Assembly (NCBI RefSeq): GCF_037975245.1
Contig: NC_092576.1
Span: 16,464,111-16,528,110 of the forward strand
Length of the DNA: 64,000 nt
Direction of reading: 5' to 3'
Source: Apostichopus japonicus
Taxonomy: Eukaryota; Echinodermata; Holothuroidea; Aspidochirotida; Stichopodidae
Position 1 is the stretch's first letter. The number at the start of each line of letters is the position of its first letter. The translations under genes and the position numbers were made by a program. Positions 52,926 through 64,000 of this stretch are shown here, piece after piece. Under the pieces are notes generated by a model. It was given only the letters and a program-made list of their open reading frames with translations, ran no database searches and was not told the DNA's origin.

Positions 52926-53115
52926 AGGTGTTTTTTGGAAAATATGATAGTCTAGGGTACGTACATTGATGTTTTCATCTCGTTTTGTCTCATTCAGAGA
53001 AATGATATCAGGGGTATCCTGATAAACATTTTGTATTACCACTTGAACTGACATTTCGTGAACTGCGTGCGTTAACATATTGTAGATCAATACATAATAA
53101 GTGGAATCATCAGCT
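52926..53115 (-). mobile_element. LINE endonuclease fragment
   Basis: The minus strand reads LIYNMLTHAVHEM, VVIQNVYQDTPDIISLNETK and NVRTLDYHIFQK, the N-terminal part of an APE-type endonuclease in a non-LTR retrotransposon (PDII.L.ET is the motif carrying the metal-binding Glu). It is cut off by a stop after KTP. No RT is attached. Confidence 0.6.
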
Positions 53116-53276
53116 GTCTCGGACCACAAACGGTGACTTGCGATAACATAAACAAAACATATTAATAGGTGTTCTCTTTCTTGATTCAGCAGGTAGGTAT
53201 TGTTGGCCTAGACTCCCCCGAAGAAAATGGTGGGTGAGGGGGGTGGGAGGATAGGGGAGCAGGGGTATTGGACTTG

Positions 53277-53897
53277 TATACGGTGAGAAGACGTAACCAA
53301 AGTCGGTAGAGACAACAACAGTGCACCACAGGGATATATGCGAGCAAAGCAAACAATATTTCACGTTCTATAAAATAGAAAGATCATAATTTTGATGGAA
53401 AAATATCAATGAGATACTTTTTCACTTTTCAATGTACGTTTTGATTGGTCTTAAAGAATTTGATCAAATATAACAAATGGTTCATAAAGTAATTTGCATA
53501 CTCTAAATTGAAAACTGCTGCAAAAGTAAACAAGGTTATCCTTAATACTAACCTTACTGCATAAGTAATCATTAGTTATTTTCTAACATATTTCTTAAAT
53601 TTGTTATCCGATGAACATATGAATTGTCACCTATATACAATTTAAAAGTATAGTACATATAATCGGTCTTGGTCAAATGTTCTCCTTGATTCAGTGTGCG
53701 GTGTAACGTTTTTGCTCATCAAACACACAACACAACAGAAAGCTACATTGTTGGCTCGTTCATTTTTAATTACATTATAAAAAGCATATGTTTCAGAAAG
53801 TTGAGTTCTCTTAAACAGATTGTCTGCAGTTGCCCTGGAGCTCTCAAACTTTCTAGTAGGTGAATATGGTCTATCTTTATTGTATGTACCATGGTTA
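53277..53897. other. 3' flank of receptor copy 2, duplicon edge
   Basis: It aligns with 4920-5725, for example CACACAACACAACAGAAAGC and TTGGCTCGTTCATTTTTAAT in both. Small indels occur throughout. The AATAAA candidate of copy 1 (at 5419) is not kept here. Confidence 0.65.
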
Positions 53898-54451
53898 TTA
53901 ATTGCTCAGACTTATAAGCATATCAACGTTGATCACACCTATGGCTACGAAAAAGCCAATTGCTACAACTACCTTGATATTAAACCACGTTAGCTTTTGT
54001 ATCACGTTTTGAGTGCATGTACTTTCGTCTTCCATATTATTAGGTTCATGATTGTTTGAGCAACTTGGATTATCTTCCGAATTTTTTTTGTCAAGATTTG
54101 TGTTTTGGGATTCCGGTACGGTGTCTTCGCTGGAAATTGCCTTTGGTGAGACCTTACGATTAGTATTTTTTCTATGTTCAGGAGTGTTTGAGCAACTTGG
54201 AATATCTTCAGAACTTTCGATGTCACGATTTGTGTTTCTGGTTTCCAATACGGTGTCGTCGCTGGAATTAGGACATTTCTTATACTGTTTCTTCTTATGT
54301 CTGTTGTGCCAGGACTCCTTCTTCTCGAGGACAAAGCTATGGAGGTCCGTCATCTTGGAAACAACCCAACTGTCATCTTCTGTGCCCATATTTATTACAG
54401 AAAATATTGTTTCCGCAGCTACTACAATAGTTAAAATCGCAATGGATTGAC
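53898..54451 (-). pseudogene. Receptor copy 2, exon 7 (M3, repeat loop, M4), intact
   Basis: 554 nt with acceptor TTTTTCAG. M3 QSIAILTIVVAAETIFSVI contains a Glu that copy 1 lacks. Two 44-residue repeats (54045-54269) replace three, then M4 FNIKVVVAIGFFVAIG. Losing one 132-bp unit explains the difference from 686 nt. Confidence 0.85.
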
Positions 54452-55424
54452 CTGAAAAAGTCATAGAAAAGAACATACACAATATTTAAGGTTACTTAAA
54501 ACATTGCTGTAGGCACATCTGTTTATATATCATATCTTCTCGTTTCTCTTGACATACACACTGAATCAACCGTTTTCTTATGTAGTAGGAATATTTTTGA
54601 CACACCAAAATGTATATCTCGACAAAAAAATGACAAGCCAAAATAGATCTCAGAAACAGAGAAAAAAATCAGAGAAATACCATCAAAAATATATTTTGAC
54701 AAACCAACAAGGGAAACAATTTCAATGACAACAAAGGGCTATCTTAAAAGTCATTTATCCTAAAAGGGCGCCATGGTACCGATATTTTGTCATTTTGTTT
54801 TCGAGTCATGACCAAAATGCTATTTTTTTACCTATGTTGGCTGAAGTTTGATCATATGACAGACTCGCAAAATCAAGTCCCTTGGTCTTATGGTTTAAGA
54901 GGACTTAAAAGGTGAATTTATTTTTTTCGCAACACTTTAAAATGCAACTATTTTACCCTTACTCCGAACGGGTAATCACACTCACTATGATACCACTTTG
55001 TCACACCTAATAATGCGCATTTATTCATCAAGTTTCAGGTAAGTGCTACCAACGATGAAGGGTGGGAAGAATTGTAGACACTTCACTTTATCAGTTGATG
55101 AACGAGTTCAATGTCTCAACCTCAATAAACACACTTGATTAGAGAGTAGTCATTTTATTGAAGCCATATATTATGTTAAATCGTATGTTCGAATCCAGCG
55201 TAGTATGACAGATTCCGGAGTGGTCAAGTGCTAGTCCACATTAAAAATGGCCTGATCCCAAGTCGCTTCAAACATCGGAATGTTTCGTCTAACTTGAGCA
55301 ATATTATTTATTTTTTTGAAATGCATTCATATTTTTTAGTTGTATATTTCTGATATAAATACCCTATTATAATACACTATCACAAGGAGAAACCATTGAC
55401 GGTGCAGTGGGGAAATGTACTTAC

Positions 55425-55776
55425 ACACTTTAGAGAATGCAGTATCAGGAAGTACTTGGTATAGTGTCCCAAGTTGAATGATTAAAGCCAGAAGGCACAT
55501 CATACCAAACGCTGGTCCGTTGCTGTCTCCTCTTTTAAAGCAGATAGTAATCACACTCAAACCTGATACCAATATGTTTGGTGCCACTAAGGTGAAAATG
55601 CCGAATGTTGGGTCAAGTCTTTTCAAAGTGGCGATGTACCGAACATATGATTGGTTTTTAAGGTAGTGGTCGCATCTGTAGAGGGGGTCATTACCTCCAA
55701 GATCAGTAAATATTAAACGCCAAGTAAGATGCTCAAATTCACATGAATCCATGTTGCCCAAAATGTGTAGTTTTTG
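55425..55776 (-). pseudogene. Receptor copy 2, exon 6 (loop C, M1, M2), intact
   Basis: 352 nt, GGNDPLYRCDHY, M1 FTLVAPNILVSGLSVITICF, and M2 FGMMCLLALIIQLGTLYQV identical to copy 1 except at one residue. Donor GTAAGT. The last base is T, so the joined codon is Cys where copy 1 has Gly. Confidence 0.85.
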
Positions 55777-55829
55777 CTGCATAGTTAAAATATAAAAGAT
55801 CAAAATAAGTTCGATGCTTTAAAGAAATA

Positions 55830-56071
55830 GGAATATGTATAGGAAGAAGAATGTGTATAGGAATAGAAATATGAACAGGAAATGGAATAGGAATAGGAAT
55901 GGGAATGGAAATGGGAATAGGAATAGGAATATAATGATGAATGTGTATAGGAATAGGAAGAGGTATAGAAGGGAGAGAGGGAGAGGGAGAGGGAGAGGGA
56001 GAGGGAGAGGGAGAGGGAGAGGGAGAGGGAGAGGGAGAGGGAGAGGGAGAGGGAGAGGGAGAGGGAGAGGG

Positions 56072-56102
<31 letters not shown>

Positions 56103-56290
56103 GAGGGAGAGGGAGAGGGAGAGGGAGAGGGAGAGGGAGAGGGAGAGGGAGAGGGAGAGGGAGAGGGAGAGGGAGAGGGAGAGGAGAGGGTGAGGGAGAG
56201 GGAGAGGGAGGGGGAGAGGGAGAGGGAGAGGGAGTGGGAGAGGGAGAGGTGGAGGTGGAGGGAGAGGGATAGAGGGAGAGAAATGGAATG
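55830..56290. repeat. GGGAGA hexanucleotide array in intron 5 of copy 2
   Basis: About 300 bp of nearly pure GGGAGA (about 55971-56270) lies between degenerate GGAATA-like units at 55850-55965 and a ragged end. It holds the same place as the GGAATA array of copy 1. Arg/Gly, Gly/Glu and Ser/Pro open frames here are artefacts. Confidence 0.95.
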
Positions 56291-56867
56291 AGAAGATGAT
56301 AAAGAAGAAGTATGAGAATCAGAATATAGTATTAAGAAATAATAATAATAAGAAGAAGTGACTTCTTTCATATAAATGTTGAGGGTTCATAACGTTGTGA
56401 GTCAAATTGCTACAATACTGAACTACAGATTATGTTTGTAAAACCAAATTACACCCCACTCCTCTGTTAGTACGTACTAGAACGATTACGCTATGAGTTA
56501 CTTGAAAAAAAAACAGTTTTCGAAACTTGAATTACATTTTGGAACGCTTTTTTTCAACGACGGAAAGATGCAAGTTTTTGATATGTCTTTTATTGACAAT
56601 ATCCTTCAGCAATGATGTGGTTATCTGTATCAAAAATTCTTCCTCACCAAAAAAAAAAAAAACTAGAAAAAAGACAGCTCCAAATGAAATAGACAAAATT
56701 GTACTCAACAAGGCAAAACTAAAACAATGGAAACGATATTTATGATTTCTAGAAGAATTAGGCAACCGTACTTCATTTCGTGACCGAGTTATCAATAGTA
56801 TGTTATGTTCACAAATAAATTACTTTCTCTGTTTTCATTAAGCCTGTAAAGATAGTTCAATATTTAC

Positions 56868-57057
56868 CTCATTGTCCTGGTGCAGCCATGTTGTAAACGT
56901 TACGTCACAAGTATGTTTGTCTTTTGGAAATTTATCCACGTTTATCGAGCAAAACGTTCTCGTCGACGCTATGGTTACCCAGTCTACTTTACCAGTGTTA
57001 TATACTTTTACGACATCGGTCTCCGTTTGGAAACTTTCATCGTTGTGTTTTGACATT
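56868..57057 (-). pseudogene. Receptor copy 2, exon 5 (Cys-loop), intact
   Basis: 190 nt, FQTETDVVKVYN, CSINVDKFPKDKHTC, TTWLHQDNE. Acceptor TTTTCAG, donor GTAAAT. The loop has the same spacing as copy 1. Confidence 0.85.
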
Positions 57058-57657
57058 CTGAAAATAAACAACAACAGGCAACACATTGATGAAACCAACA
57101 TATAAGCATCCAAGCTCCATTTGGAAGCAAACTGGGTCGATTTGATAAAGTGAACTGTGAATTTGTTCACTCCTGCTAAGTATCTCTATTATCGTTTTGG
57201 TGATAAAGTTATTGTCTGTTGGTTAAGGAGAAAGTATGCAAAGTATACTTGTTATAATGATACTTGGCTTTGAGGATTCCAAAAATGAAACAGAAGAATG
57301 AGAAAGGAGAAGGACGAAAAAAGGTTAGGGATTAGGACCTGTGGTCAGTGATTACTTCATAACATTGCCCGTCATGTGATTACAACAGAAATCCAAAGTA
57401 AAGAGGCCCAAATATAAGTCGATTTGGATGAAAAGGTTTGAATCAAGTCTCTAGGGATTGCGAGCGATTTATGTTATACCTAGCATTTCCTTACATTTGG
57501 ATAGACAGCGGTTAAGATAAACCTTCAAAATACTTTGATATATATTTGAACAACTCTGAAAAGTATTTTGCAAGTTATAGGAGCCATTTAGTTAATTAAA
57601 AAACAGCACACGAAAGAAAATGGAGAAAAGGTATTCCGATTTGGAATGGCATCTTAC

Positions 57658-57771
57658 CTTTCATACAAAATCAATTCCGGTTGCCATATTTCATTGACGG
57701 GAAGTTCTATGTAGTGTACGTATATCATCGTATTCATCAGGATTCCAAGAAAGGCGAAAGTCATACCAAGT
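57658..57771 (-). pseudogene. Receptor copy 2, exon 4 (4-nt insertion)
   Basis: 114 nt, against 110 in copy 1. The first half ([16 protein letters not shown]) and second half ([18 protein letters not shown]) are in different frames. At the break, copy 1 has TTAG and copy 2 has ATACGTAC. The acceptor CAG follows a TA-rich tract, as in copy 1. Confidence 0.85.
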
Positions 57772-57773
57772 CT

Positions 57774-57912
<139 letters not shown>

Positions 57913-58095
57913 GGGTAGATGGAGATAGCGATAGTGGTCAAGGCAGAGATAGAGGTAGAAACACACACTGCTAATTTGTCAGTTATATAAGTTTGAGGGA
58001 CTTCTTACGAAGAAGTATAAGCAAAAATGTTTAACAATTTTTCTGTCACTGGAAACATTTCTCAGTTTTAATCATAATAAAGAAAACAAACAAAC

Positions 58096-58140
58096 CATGA
58101 CCATGGTGCCTCTTAACTGCAATTCTTGATTCATGTAATC
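58096..58140 (-). pseudogene. Receptor copy 2, exon 3 (45 nt)
   Basis: DYMNQELQLRGTMVM in the ancestral frame, with a TTTCAG acceptor and GTTTGT donor. Entered from the short exon 2 it reads ATT ACA TGA, a stop. Confidence 0.82.
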
Positions 58141-58457
58141 CTGAAAGAAATAAGCAACACAAATACCGCAAATGTTCTATAATCAAAGTTAAGTATTAGC
58201 ATCACAGTAAGCACTACTATTAATATATAATATCGTACCTACAACAAATTTTCTGCCGATTTCAACTTCATCTAACAAAGAATAAATGTGCAACCATTTA
58301 TTTTCACAATAACATTTCAGCATTATACCCTTCGCCAATGACAACTGTTTTTACTCATTTCCTCGTTATTAGCAAATACGTTTCCCCTCTTCGTTGTGCG
58401 ATGTTTTGGTTTATTGGATTTTTCATTTAGGGATCGGAATTTCTTCCTGGCTTCATT

Positions 58458-58595
58458 CAGCGGCGGAATGGTTTACTAGTTTATCGTAAAAAAGTGTTAG
58501 TTTCACTTGCGGCACAGAATACGCCCTTATCTCAATACCCAGCGTCATCGACTGGATCACTGAGCTGGTAAAAATAATACCTAATTCCGCCACTG
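58458..58595. repeat. Possible small hAT-like element in intron 2
   Basis: CAGCGGCGGAATGG at the left and ATTCCGCCACTG at the right are near-inverse and resemble the termini of the hAT MITE at 599-989. No 8-bp duplication is visible. A degenerate version sits at about 14718-14914 in copy 1, so any insertion predates the duplication. Confidence 0.4.
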
Positions 58596-59098
58596 GTCTC
58601 GAGTGAAATATTTGAAACATGCATCGCGTTGTAATATATACTTTTACATGAATGCTGTTTAAAGGCCTGTATACTTTATACAGGCCTGGTGATGATGACT
58701 TAAATTGACAGTTCCCCTTGATCGTATGTCGTAATATGTTAAAAGGAAAGGCATTACAGTTCGTGTCCAATACATCCATCATGTTTTAATGTACAGTTCC
58801 GGAGACAACGTTCCCGCATAACTGTTGCTAACTGTGGCTAGTATTGACTTAGCGCCGTTTAGAATGTGCACTTGAATCGTGCATATAAATATTGTAAGTA
58901 TTAACATCATTTGGCATATATGTAATTCAATAGCCATATCCATTCATATATCCATACGTTCTGGGTGTGAGATGAGAAGAGATCCAACTACTACGCTGTA
59001 CAAATGGGCGTGTCTTAGTACATTTATATGAATGAAATAATATATATATATAATATTTATATATATAATATTCATATATATAATATAAATATATATAC

Positions 59099-59260
<162 letters not shown>

Positions 59261-59271
59261 TTAAACATTAC

Positions 59272-59416
59272 CAATAATGTATAAACGGATCAAATCGGAA
59301 TCCAACTTCTACCGTTTGGTGTGAATCATTCACAGGTCTCAAATATTTCACATACTTGTTTGTGTCGGTGAGGTTGCGATACAACCAATTTCGAGTGGTC
59401 ATGTCAGCACTCTCCA
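59272..59416 (-). pseudogene. Receptor copy 2, exon 2 (1 nt short)
   Basis: 145 nt, against 146 in copy 1. It reads ESADMTTRNWLYRNLTDT, YLRPV and [11 protein letters not shown], then TG before GTAATG, where copy 1 has TTG. The missing T leaves phase 2 instead of 0. A (TA)n array lies 14 nt beyond the exon. Confidence 0.8.
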
Positions 59417-60123
59417 CTATCGAAGGATAGGTAAAATGAAAGATTTATTAAATGGGAAACATACACAATAGTCATTTTAAGCTATATTGAACAATGCCCC
59501 GGAGAAAACCGACTTTAAAATTCTTTACTAAGGGATGCCATTTTGAAATCTGTCATAGTGTCATAGTGACGCCTGGTTCTGAAACTTAATTTTCATTGGT
59601 TTTAATATCACGTTTTCAAGGTAGTATGTAAATATAGTTGAGTTTAAAACAAACACCATTTTAAGAAATACAGTATGGTAGAAAAAAAACAGTCATTTAT
59701 TTAGCTAAAATCCCTTCAATTGAAGCACAAATGACTCGATGATGTCATATTTAGAATAGCTCGTCCTCCGTTTTATGTATGACCGAACATTAAATCTGTG
59801 ATAACTTCCACATAGAATACTATATTATTTATATGTTTGAGGAAGCTTTTATCATAGTTATCTTTATTATGTATACTAATTATTATGGTTATACGGGTTT
59901 TGTCAACTTAAATGAAAAGTACTCCTATTATCTTCGCAAAACTTCAAAACAGTTTCCTTACGAACAGATTACAATTTTATTTTTTCACCAAAGAGCTGAG
60001 TGTTCCATGCATTAGAAATCCACATCGAAATTCTCTAACAGGGCTAACATGTATTGGTAATAACGAACAGTTTTTTCAAGCCAACAAATAAATAGATTTG
60101 GAGAAAGTTATTGATATACTCAC

Positions 60124-60184
60124 CGAAAGGTAAGGTAAATACAATACACATTAACGATAGCAGAAAGCAGTGAGTGAAAAACAT
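60124..60184 (-). pseudogene. Receptor copy 2, exon 1
   Basis: 61 nt, MFFTHCFLLSLM..., GTGAGT donor at 60118-60123. Intact signal peptide with the same phase as copy 1. Confidence 0.78.
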
Positions 60185-60286
60185 GATGCTCCGATTATGA
60201 AGACGCCACAGCTCATCCAAACCCCAGACTTTAGAGATCAAGAATGAAACAACATGGGCTACATGATATCGATCTATATAGCTTTC

Positions 60287-60294
60287 TTTTATAT
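60287..60294 (-). promoter_or_regulatory. TATA box of receptor copy 2
   Basis: TATAAAAG on the minus strand, about 105 nt before the ATG, in the same context as 16383-16390. Conservation in both duplicons supports a real core promoter. Confidence 0.58.
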
Positions 60295-61060
60295 GCTGGT
60301 GTCATACTTTATCAGGAAAAATCAACATAGGACAACAATTCATACGCAGGCGTCTCTCAGCGAACGGCTTCACAGATGCTTGTGATAACATTTTAGTTGT
60401 TTTAATGGGTTAACGTTATCCCTCTGTGTATTTACTTCTTCAGAGATCAAATTTTACTACAGGTGGTTCAACTGCTGCGACATCACTATGAACTGATGTA
60501 ACCCCTGTGTAGACCTAAATGTAATGCCCTACTTGAATTTGTACCAAGTATGACCATTTGAACTCTTAATATCTGAACGTAGCTCTATCTGAAATGAATA
60601 GGACAGGATTTCGCAACTGAGGACCGTTTACATTAGACCCCTTGCTCGGTGTAAGAACCAATAATCATCGAACTGCATTGTGAGTTTTCTTACAGGAAAG
60701 CAATCCGCGAACCACAAGTCTTTTGATGTTCAGTGCTGATGCTAATTGAAACTACTTAGAGGGTGTGAGCACCCTTCATTTAGCAAAACTGTTCAAAGGG
60801 AGGGGCTACCCCACACCCGCATGTCATAATTCTAAGCCCCTTCCGACAAACTAAGTGGCTGCTTTTCCGAACAAATAACGCGCGAAACTAATCAACAACG
60901 GAAGTTAAATATCATCGCTGATCCCGATTCAACCCCAAGCTGCCTTTATACAATCCGTGCTTGCAGTCAAAGGGGTCTGTAGATTGTATTTACCAAGACT
61001 GGAAGATGAATCGTTTAAAGAAACCTTTTCGTGTGATCTTTCACAAACAATATATACAAT
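60295..61060. other. Upstream region of copy 2, homologous to 16391-17340
   Basis: Alignable with gaps; copy 2 lacks some blocks present in copy 1. No coding content seen. Homology fades near 61060. Confidence 0.6.
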
Positions 61061-61359
61061 TTAATTAATGTTGTATTGTTTTGATTTATTGGCTACAAAA
61101 GAAATAGTCATTTTGCAAAAAAATTTTAAGGGATTTTAGCAAGTATAAACTTGTAAAATTGCACTGAAAATAACGAAAGTTAACATTAATTGGACGACCA
61201 TGAATGTTTTTCCTGCCTCTGTAGACGTACACATGACAGTTTTTGATGTTACCTGTAGGAGGATTTTGTTAAAAGTAGACAAATTGAGCCAAGCCCTTAA
61301 AAGTTGGTCAACAGCCACTCTCGTATCCAGGATTTTCGTATCCAGGATTTTCGTGTCCA

Positions 61360-61742
61360 GGGAGCGCGATTTACTATCTAAGCGGAGCGCCACCATCTGC
61401 TGGCGCGCAGCGTACAAGAACCCCCAAGATCACCAGGAAATGGTACTTCTCGGGCTTGAAAATGACCATTTTTGGCAATTTTGCCTGAGAACCGTGTATT
61501 CCCAATATTTTTTTGTCATCCATAACCTCTTTGAAGATTGTCACCAGTCATACACACATACATACATACTGTGGATGATTGCTTTTGTAGGTGAATCTAC
61601 GTCAGGGTATTTTCGAAAAATAAGACACAGTAAATTTATTGGTGTACAAATACTTAAACATTTTATAACGGCTACTGGAAAATTTCGTTGAAGGAAATGA
61701 AAAAATACAAGACATTATTGAAACCGAACACTACACACATAG
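61360..61742. repeat. Dispersed repeat related to the hAT MITE interior and to 33.5 kb
   Basis: AAGCGGAGCGCCACC...GCGCAGCGTACA (61378-61415) matches the inverse of the MITE interior near 875-925. The rest (61421-61742) matches 33540-34098. An open frame of 163 codons (61200-61691) crosses the block but has no recognised domain. Confidence 0.65.
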
Positions 61743-62189
61743 ACAGGTTGGATGCTGTTTATCCTGGAACGCCATTTTCATGCTCACTGATTTGATGTGA
61801 TGTCTGCTGTTTGCTTTACAAATTCGAATAATTGCAATGAGAGTGAAATAAATAACTTGTATCTGTTTATTGCGCAATGCCCTACATTCCTTTCATTTTG
61901 AAAGACGCACAGTTTCAAGTTCATTACACATTGAAGGCTTCGATTCGCTATCTGTCTTCAGTTAAGGGAGGATCTTGGGATTTTCATCCCTAGATATAGT
62001 TAGATATTGCTAGATATACATACAGTACAGTGTCCTTGGGATTTTTTGGGGGGATTTTTCGGGGCCTGATCTTGGGAAACTGCCAAATCTGGAGTGGTCA
62101 CACTCCGTTTAGGTCAGTGCACGATCTCTAGACGTCACTAATACACAACCCAAACACTTCATCCCCGTTCTGGCGTAGTGACGAATGTT
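61743..62189. other. No gene recognised
   Basis: AT-rich with a G-rich patch (GGGATTTTTTGGGGGGATTTTT near 62037). No motif or repeat end identified. Confidence 0.4.
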
Positions 62190-62640
62190 CAAAATAGACA
62201 ACAAATTTGAATGGGTTATACGCAAGTATGAACATACGTGTTTTAGTATTTTTTTCTTGAGTGACATGAATGGGGTCGGATATGATGAGAAGAGGCAGTA
62301 AAGAGGGCAAGCAGAGCCGGCTATTGAAAGGGTGGTATATTGGTCTTATTCAATTAAAAAAAAAACGCCCAAAATGTTATGCAATGTATAAAATAGACAA
62401 GGAATTTGTATGGGTTTTGGGCGGATATGAGTATTTTAGTATGTTTCACTTTGGTGACATGGATGGTGTCGGATAGAAGAATGTTGAGGTAGGGAGGACA
62501 AGAAGAGTCGGCTGCTGAAAGGGTAGCATATTGGTCCTATTTGTTTTAAAAGAACCCCGGCCATTTTCTACAAAGCATGACATAGACAGGGGATATGATG
62601 AAATGTGAACACATGCAGCTGCAAAAATAATAGTTCCAGT
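62190..62640. repeat. Two imperfect tandem units of about 205 bp
   Basis: Shared strings are ACATG(A)ATGG.GTCGGATA (62265 and 62458), GA(A)GAG.CGGCT..TGAAAGGGT and GCATATTGGTC.TATT. The second unit has drifted. Short frames across it are not conserved. Confidence 0.75.
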
Positions 62641-62689
62641 GACGTGATCTGTTAAGTCGAAACTCTTATTAAGCACACAGACTACGGAA

Positions 62690-63029
62690 AATTATGTACA
62701 ACTCTTCATTTTCAAGTTAGGGTATTACGTGAGTTGTCTCTGACAATAGTTTCTGAGTATCTTTCAAAAATTTGGGAAGCTTTTCCACTATACTATCCCT
62801 TTAAACGGAATGTGAAATTTTCTTACGTTCACCGGCACATTCATAATATCCAACCCAACCTCGTGAGAACCTCAGAAGGAAAATATAGACCAACTGTGCC
62901 ATTGTTCAAGAGTCTCCAAGTTGTACTATAGTGAGTGTTGTTTTTATATTCCTTCCAGTTTACATAAAAAAATATTGAGAGGAGTCATATAATACCTCAA
63001 CAAGAAAAACTCATATAAAAGGTGATTTT
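62690..63029. other. No gene recognised
   Basis: A 65-codon frame at 62734-62931 shows no recognisable motif; the rest is AT-rich. Confidence 0.35.
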
Positions 63030-63240
63030 TTTTGAGATGATAGGATATCATATCAATACATTTACACATAAAACGATATAACAAACATACTCCAACAAAC
63101 AGTCCAAGAATAACTAATATAGAAGGGGAAAATGTTAAGATGAAAGGATATCATAAAAAATACATCTATTTATACACAAGTTTATATATAAAACGTTCTA
63201 ACACACATTCTACAACAAACATTCTAAGTGCTCGAATGGA
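63030..63240. repeat. Two imperfect tandem units of about 110 bp
   Basis: GATGATAGGATATCATA..AATACAT, ATATAAAACG.T.TAACA and CAACAAAC occur in order at 63037-63110 and again at 63138-63232. Confidence 0.65.
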
Positions 63241-63632
63241 ATGTATAAAGCAGCGCGGTAAATAAATGAGTTTCTGTAACCTTACGTTCGGTATTTTGTG
63301 GGGATTTTTTAGATTTCTGCTCGATTTGTGCAGGAGACTTTTTAGTACAGTATACGGAAGGTGATTCTGATCACTGTAAATCTTATTAGCCATTCTTGTA
63401 AACTCATTTTTTTGCAGCAGCAGCATTTACTTTTTCTAAAAGTATATTGTTATCTAAATTAAATATAGCTGATGTGTAGTTAAGAAACTTCATTCTTCTT
63501 TCTTTGATTTCTCGCAATATAAAATGTTACCAGACAGGAACTGCATAAATCACATGTGCCAGGGTAGAATACTAGTATTGAATAACAAACTTTAGCATTT
63601 TGGTTACTGAGAGACACAACGTAAAGCCACAC

Positions 63633-63837
<205 letters not shown>

Positions 63838-64000
63838 CACTGGATTGGTATTTACGTTTACTTCTCCAAGTTGGTGCTTAGGTTTACCTGAGGTGAAATG
63901 ATTGGATCAACTTGAAATTTTACATCAGTATACCTTATGGTACTAGGACTGCATATCAGTCGTTATAAGTTGCTACCTACTTTTTGGGTCATTTGGCAAG

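Noticed and set aside
55739-56371. Ser/Pro, Arg/Gly and Gly/Glu low-complexity frames
   Set aside because: They translate the GGGAGA array; all six frames of such a repeat stay open.
61200-61691. 163-codon frame as a gene
   Set aside because: It crosses a dispersed repeat shared with 33.5 kb and has no recognised domain or splice structure.

Overview
The window is animal nuclear DNA: AT-rich, intron-containing genes with GT/AG splice sites and TATA-type promoters, non-LTR retrotransposon remains, tRNA-derived SINEs, a hAT-type MITE and many very long (TA)n arrays. The repeat style and the divergent nicotinic-receptor-like genes suggest a marine invertebrate deuterostome. An echinoderm, perhaps a sea cucumber, is my guess; the sequence does not prove it.

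The main content is a pair of paralogous Cys-loop (pentameric ligand-gated ion channel) receptor genes, both on the minus strand. Copy 1 (5726-16285) has seven coding exons (61, 146, 45, 110, 190, 352 and 686 nt) whose phases join into one 529-residue receptor. It has a signal peptide, a 13-residue Cys loop, four membrane segments and an M3-M4 loop built of three 44-residue repeats. The 45-nt and 110-nt exons match exons 3 and 4 of animal nicotinic receptor genes. Copy 2 (53898-60184) has the same seven exons, but exon 2 is 1 nt shorter and exon 4 is 4 nt longer. The total stays divisible by 3, yet a stop is created in exon 3, so copy 2 reads as a recently broken gene or an assembly artefact. 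Homology extends beyond the genes (about 4920-17340 and 53277-61060), so the unit is a segmental duplication with its promoter; a TATAAAAG box about 100 nt upstream of the ATG is kept in both.

Layout: 1-5000 holds repeats, a hAT MITE and two LINE fragments. 4920-17340 is receptor duplicon 1, whose intron 3 carries a 4360-bp terminal-inverted-repeat element absent from copy 2. 17430-24180 is a LINE graveyard with L1/Tx1-like and CR1/L2-like pieces. 24200-29600 is mostly anonymous, with one possible terminal exon near 28.7 kb. 29601-36058 is a non-coding tandem duplication, one copy carrying a SINE with target-site duplications that the other lacks. 36-53 kb is gene-poor, with a convincing signal-peptide first exon at 37663-37795 (plus strand), a tRNA-like SINE at 43.8 kb, a possible terminal exon at 51.8 kb and a LINE endonuclease scrap at 53 kb. 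53277-61060 is receptor duplicon 2. 61-64 kb holds dispersed and tandem repeats and a final (TA)n array.

No operons, CRISPR arrays, rRNAs or clearly functional tRNA genes were seen. Many long open frames here are translated microsatellite and were left out.
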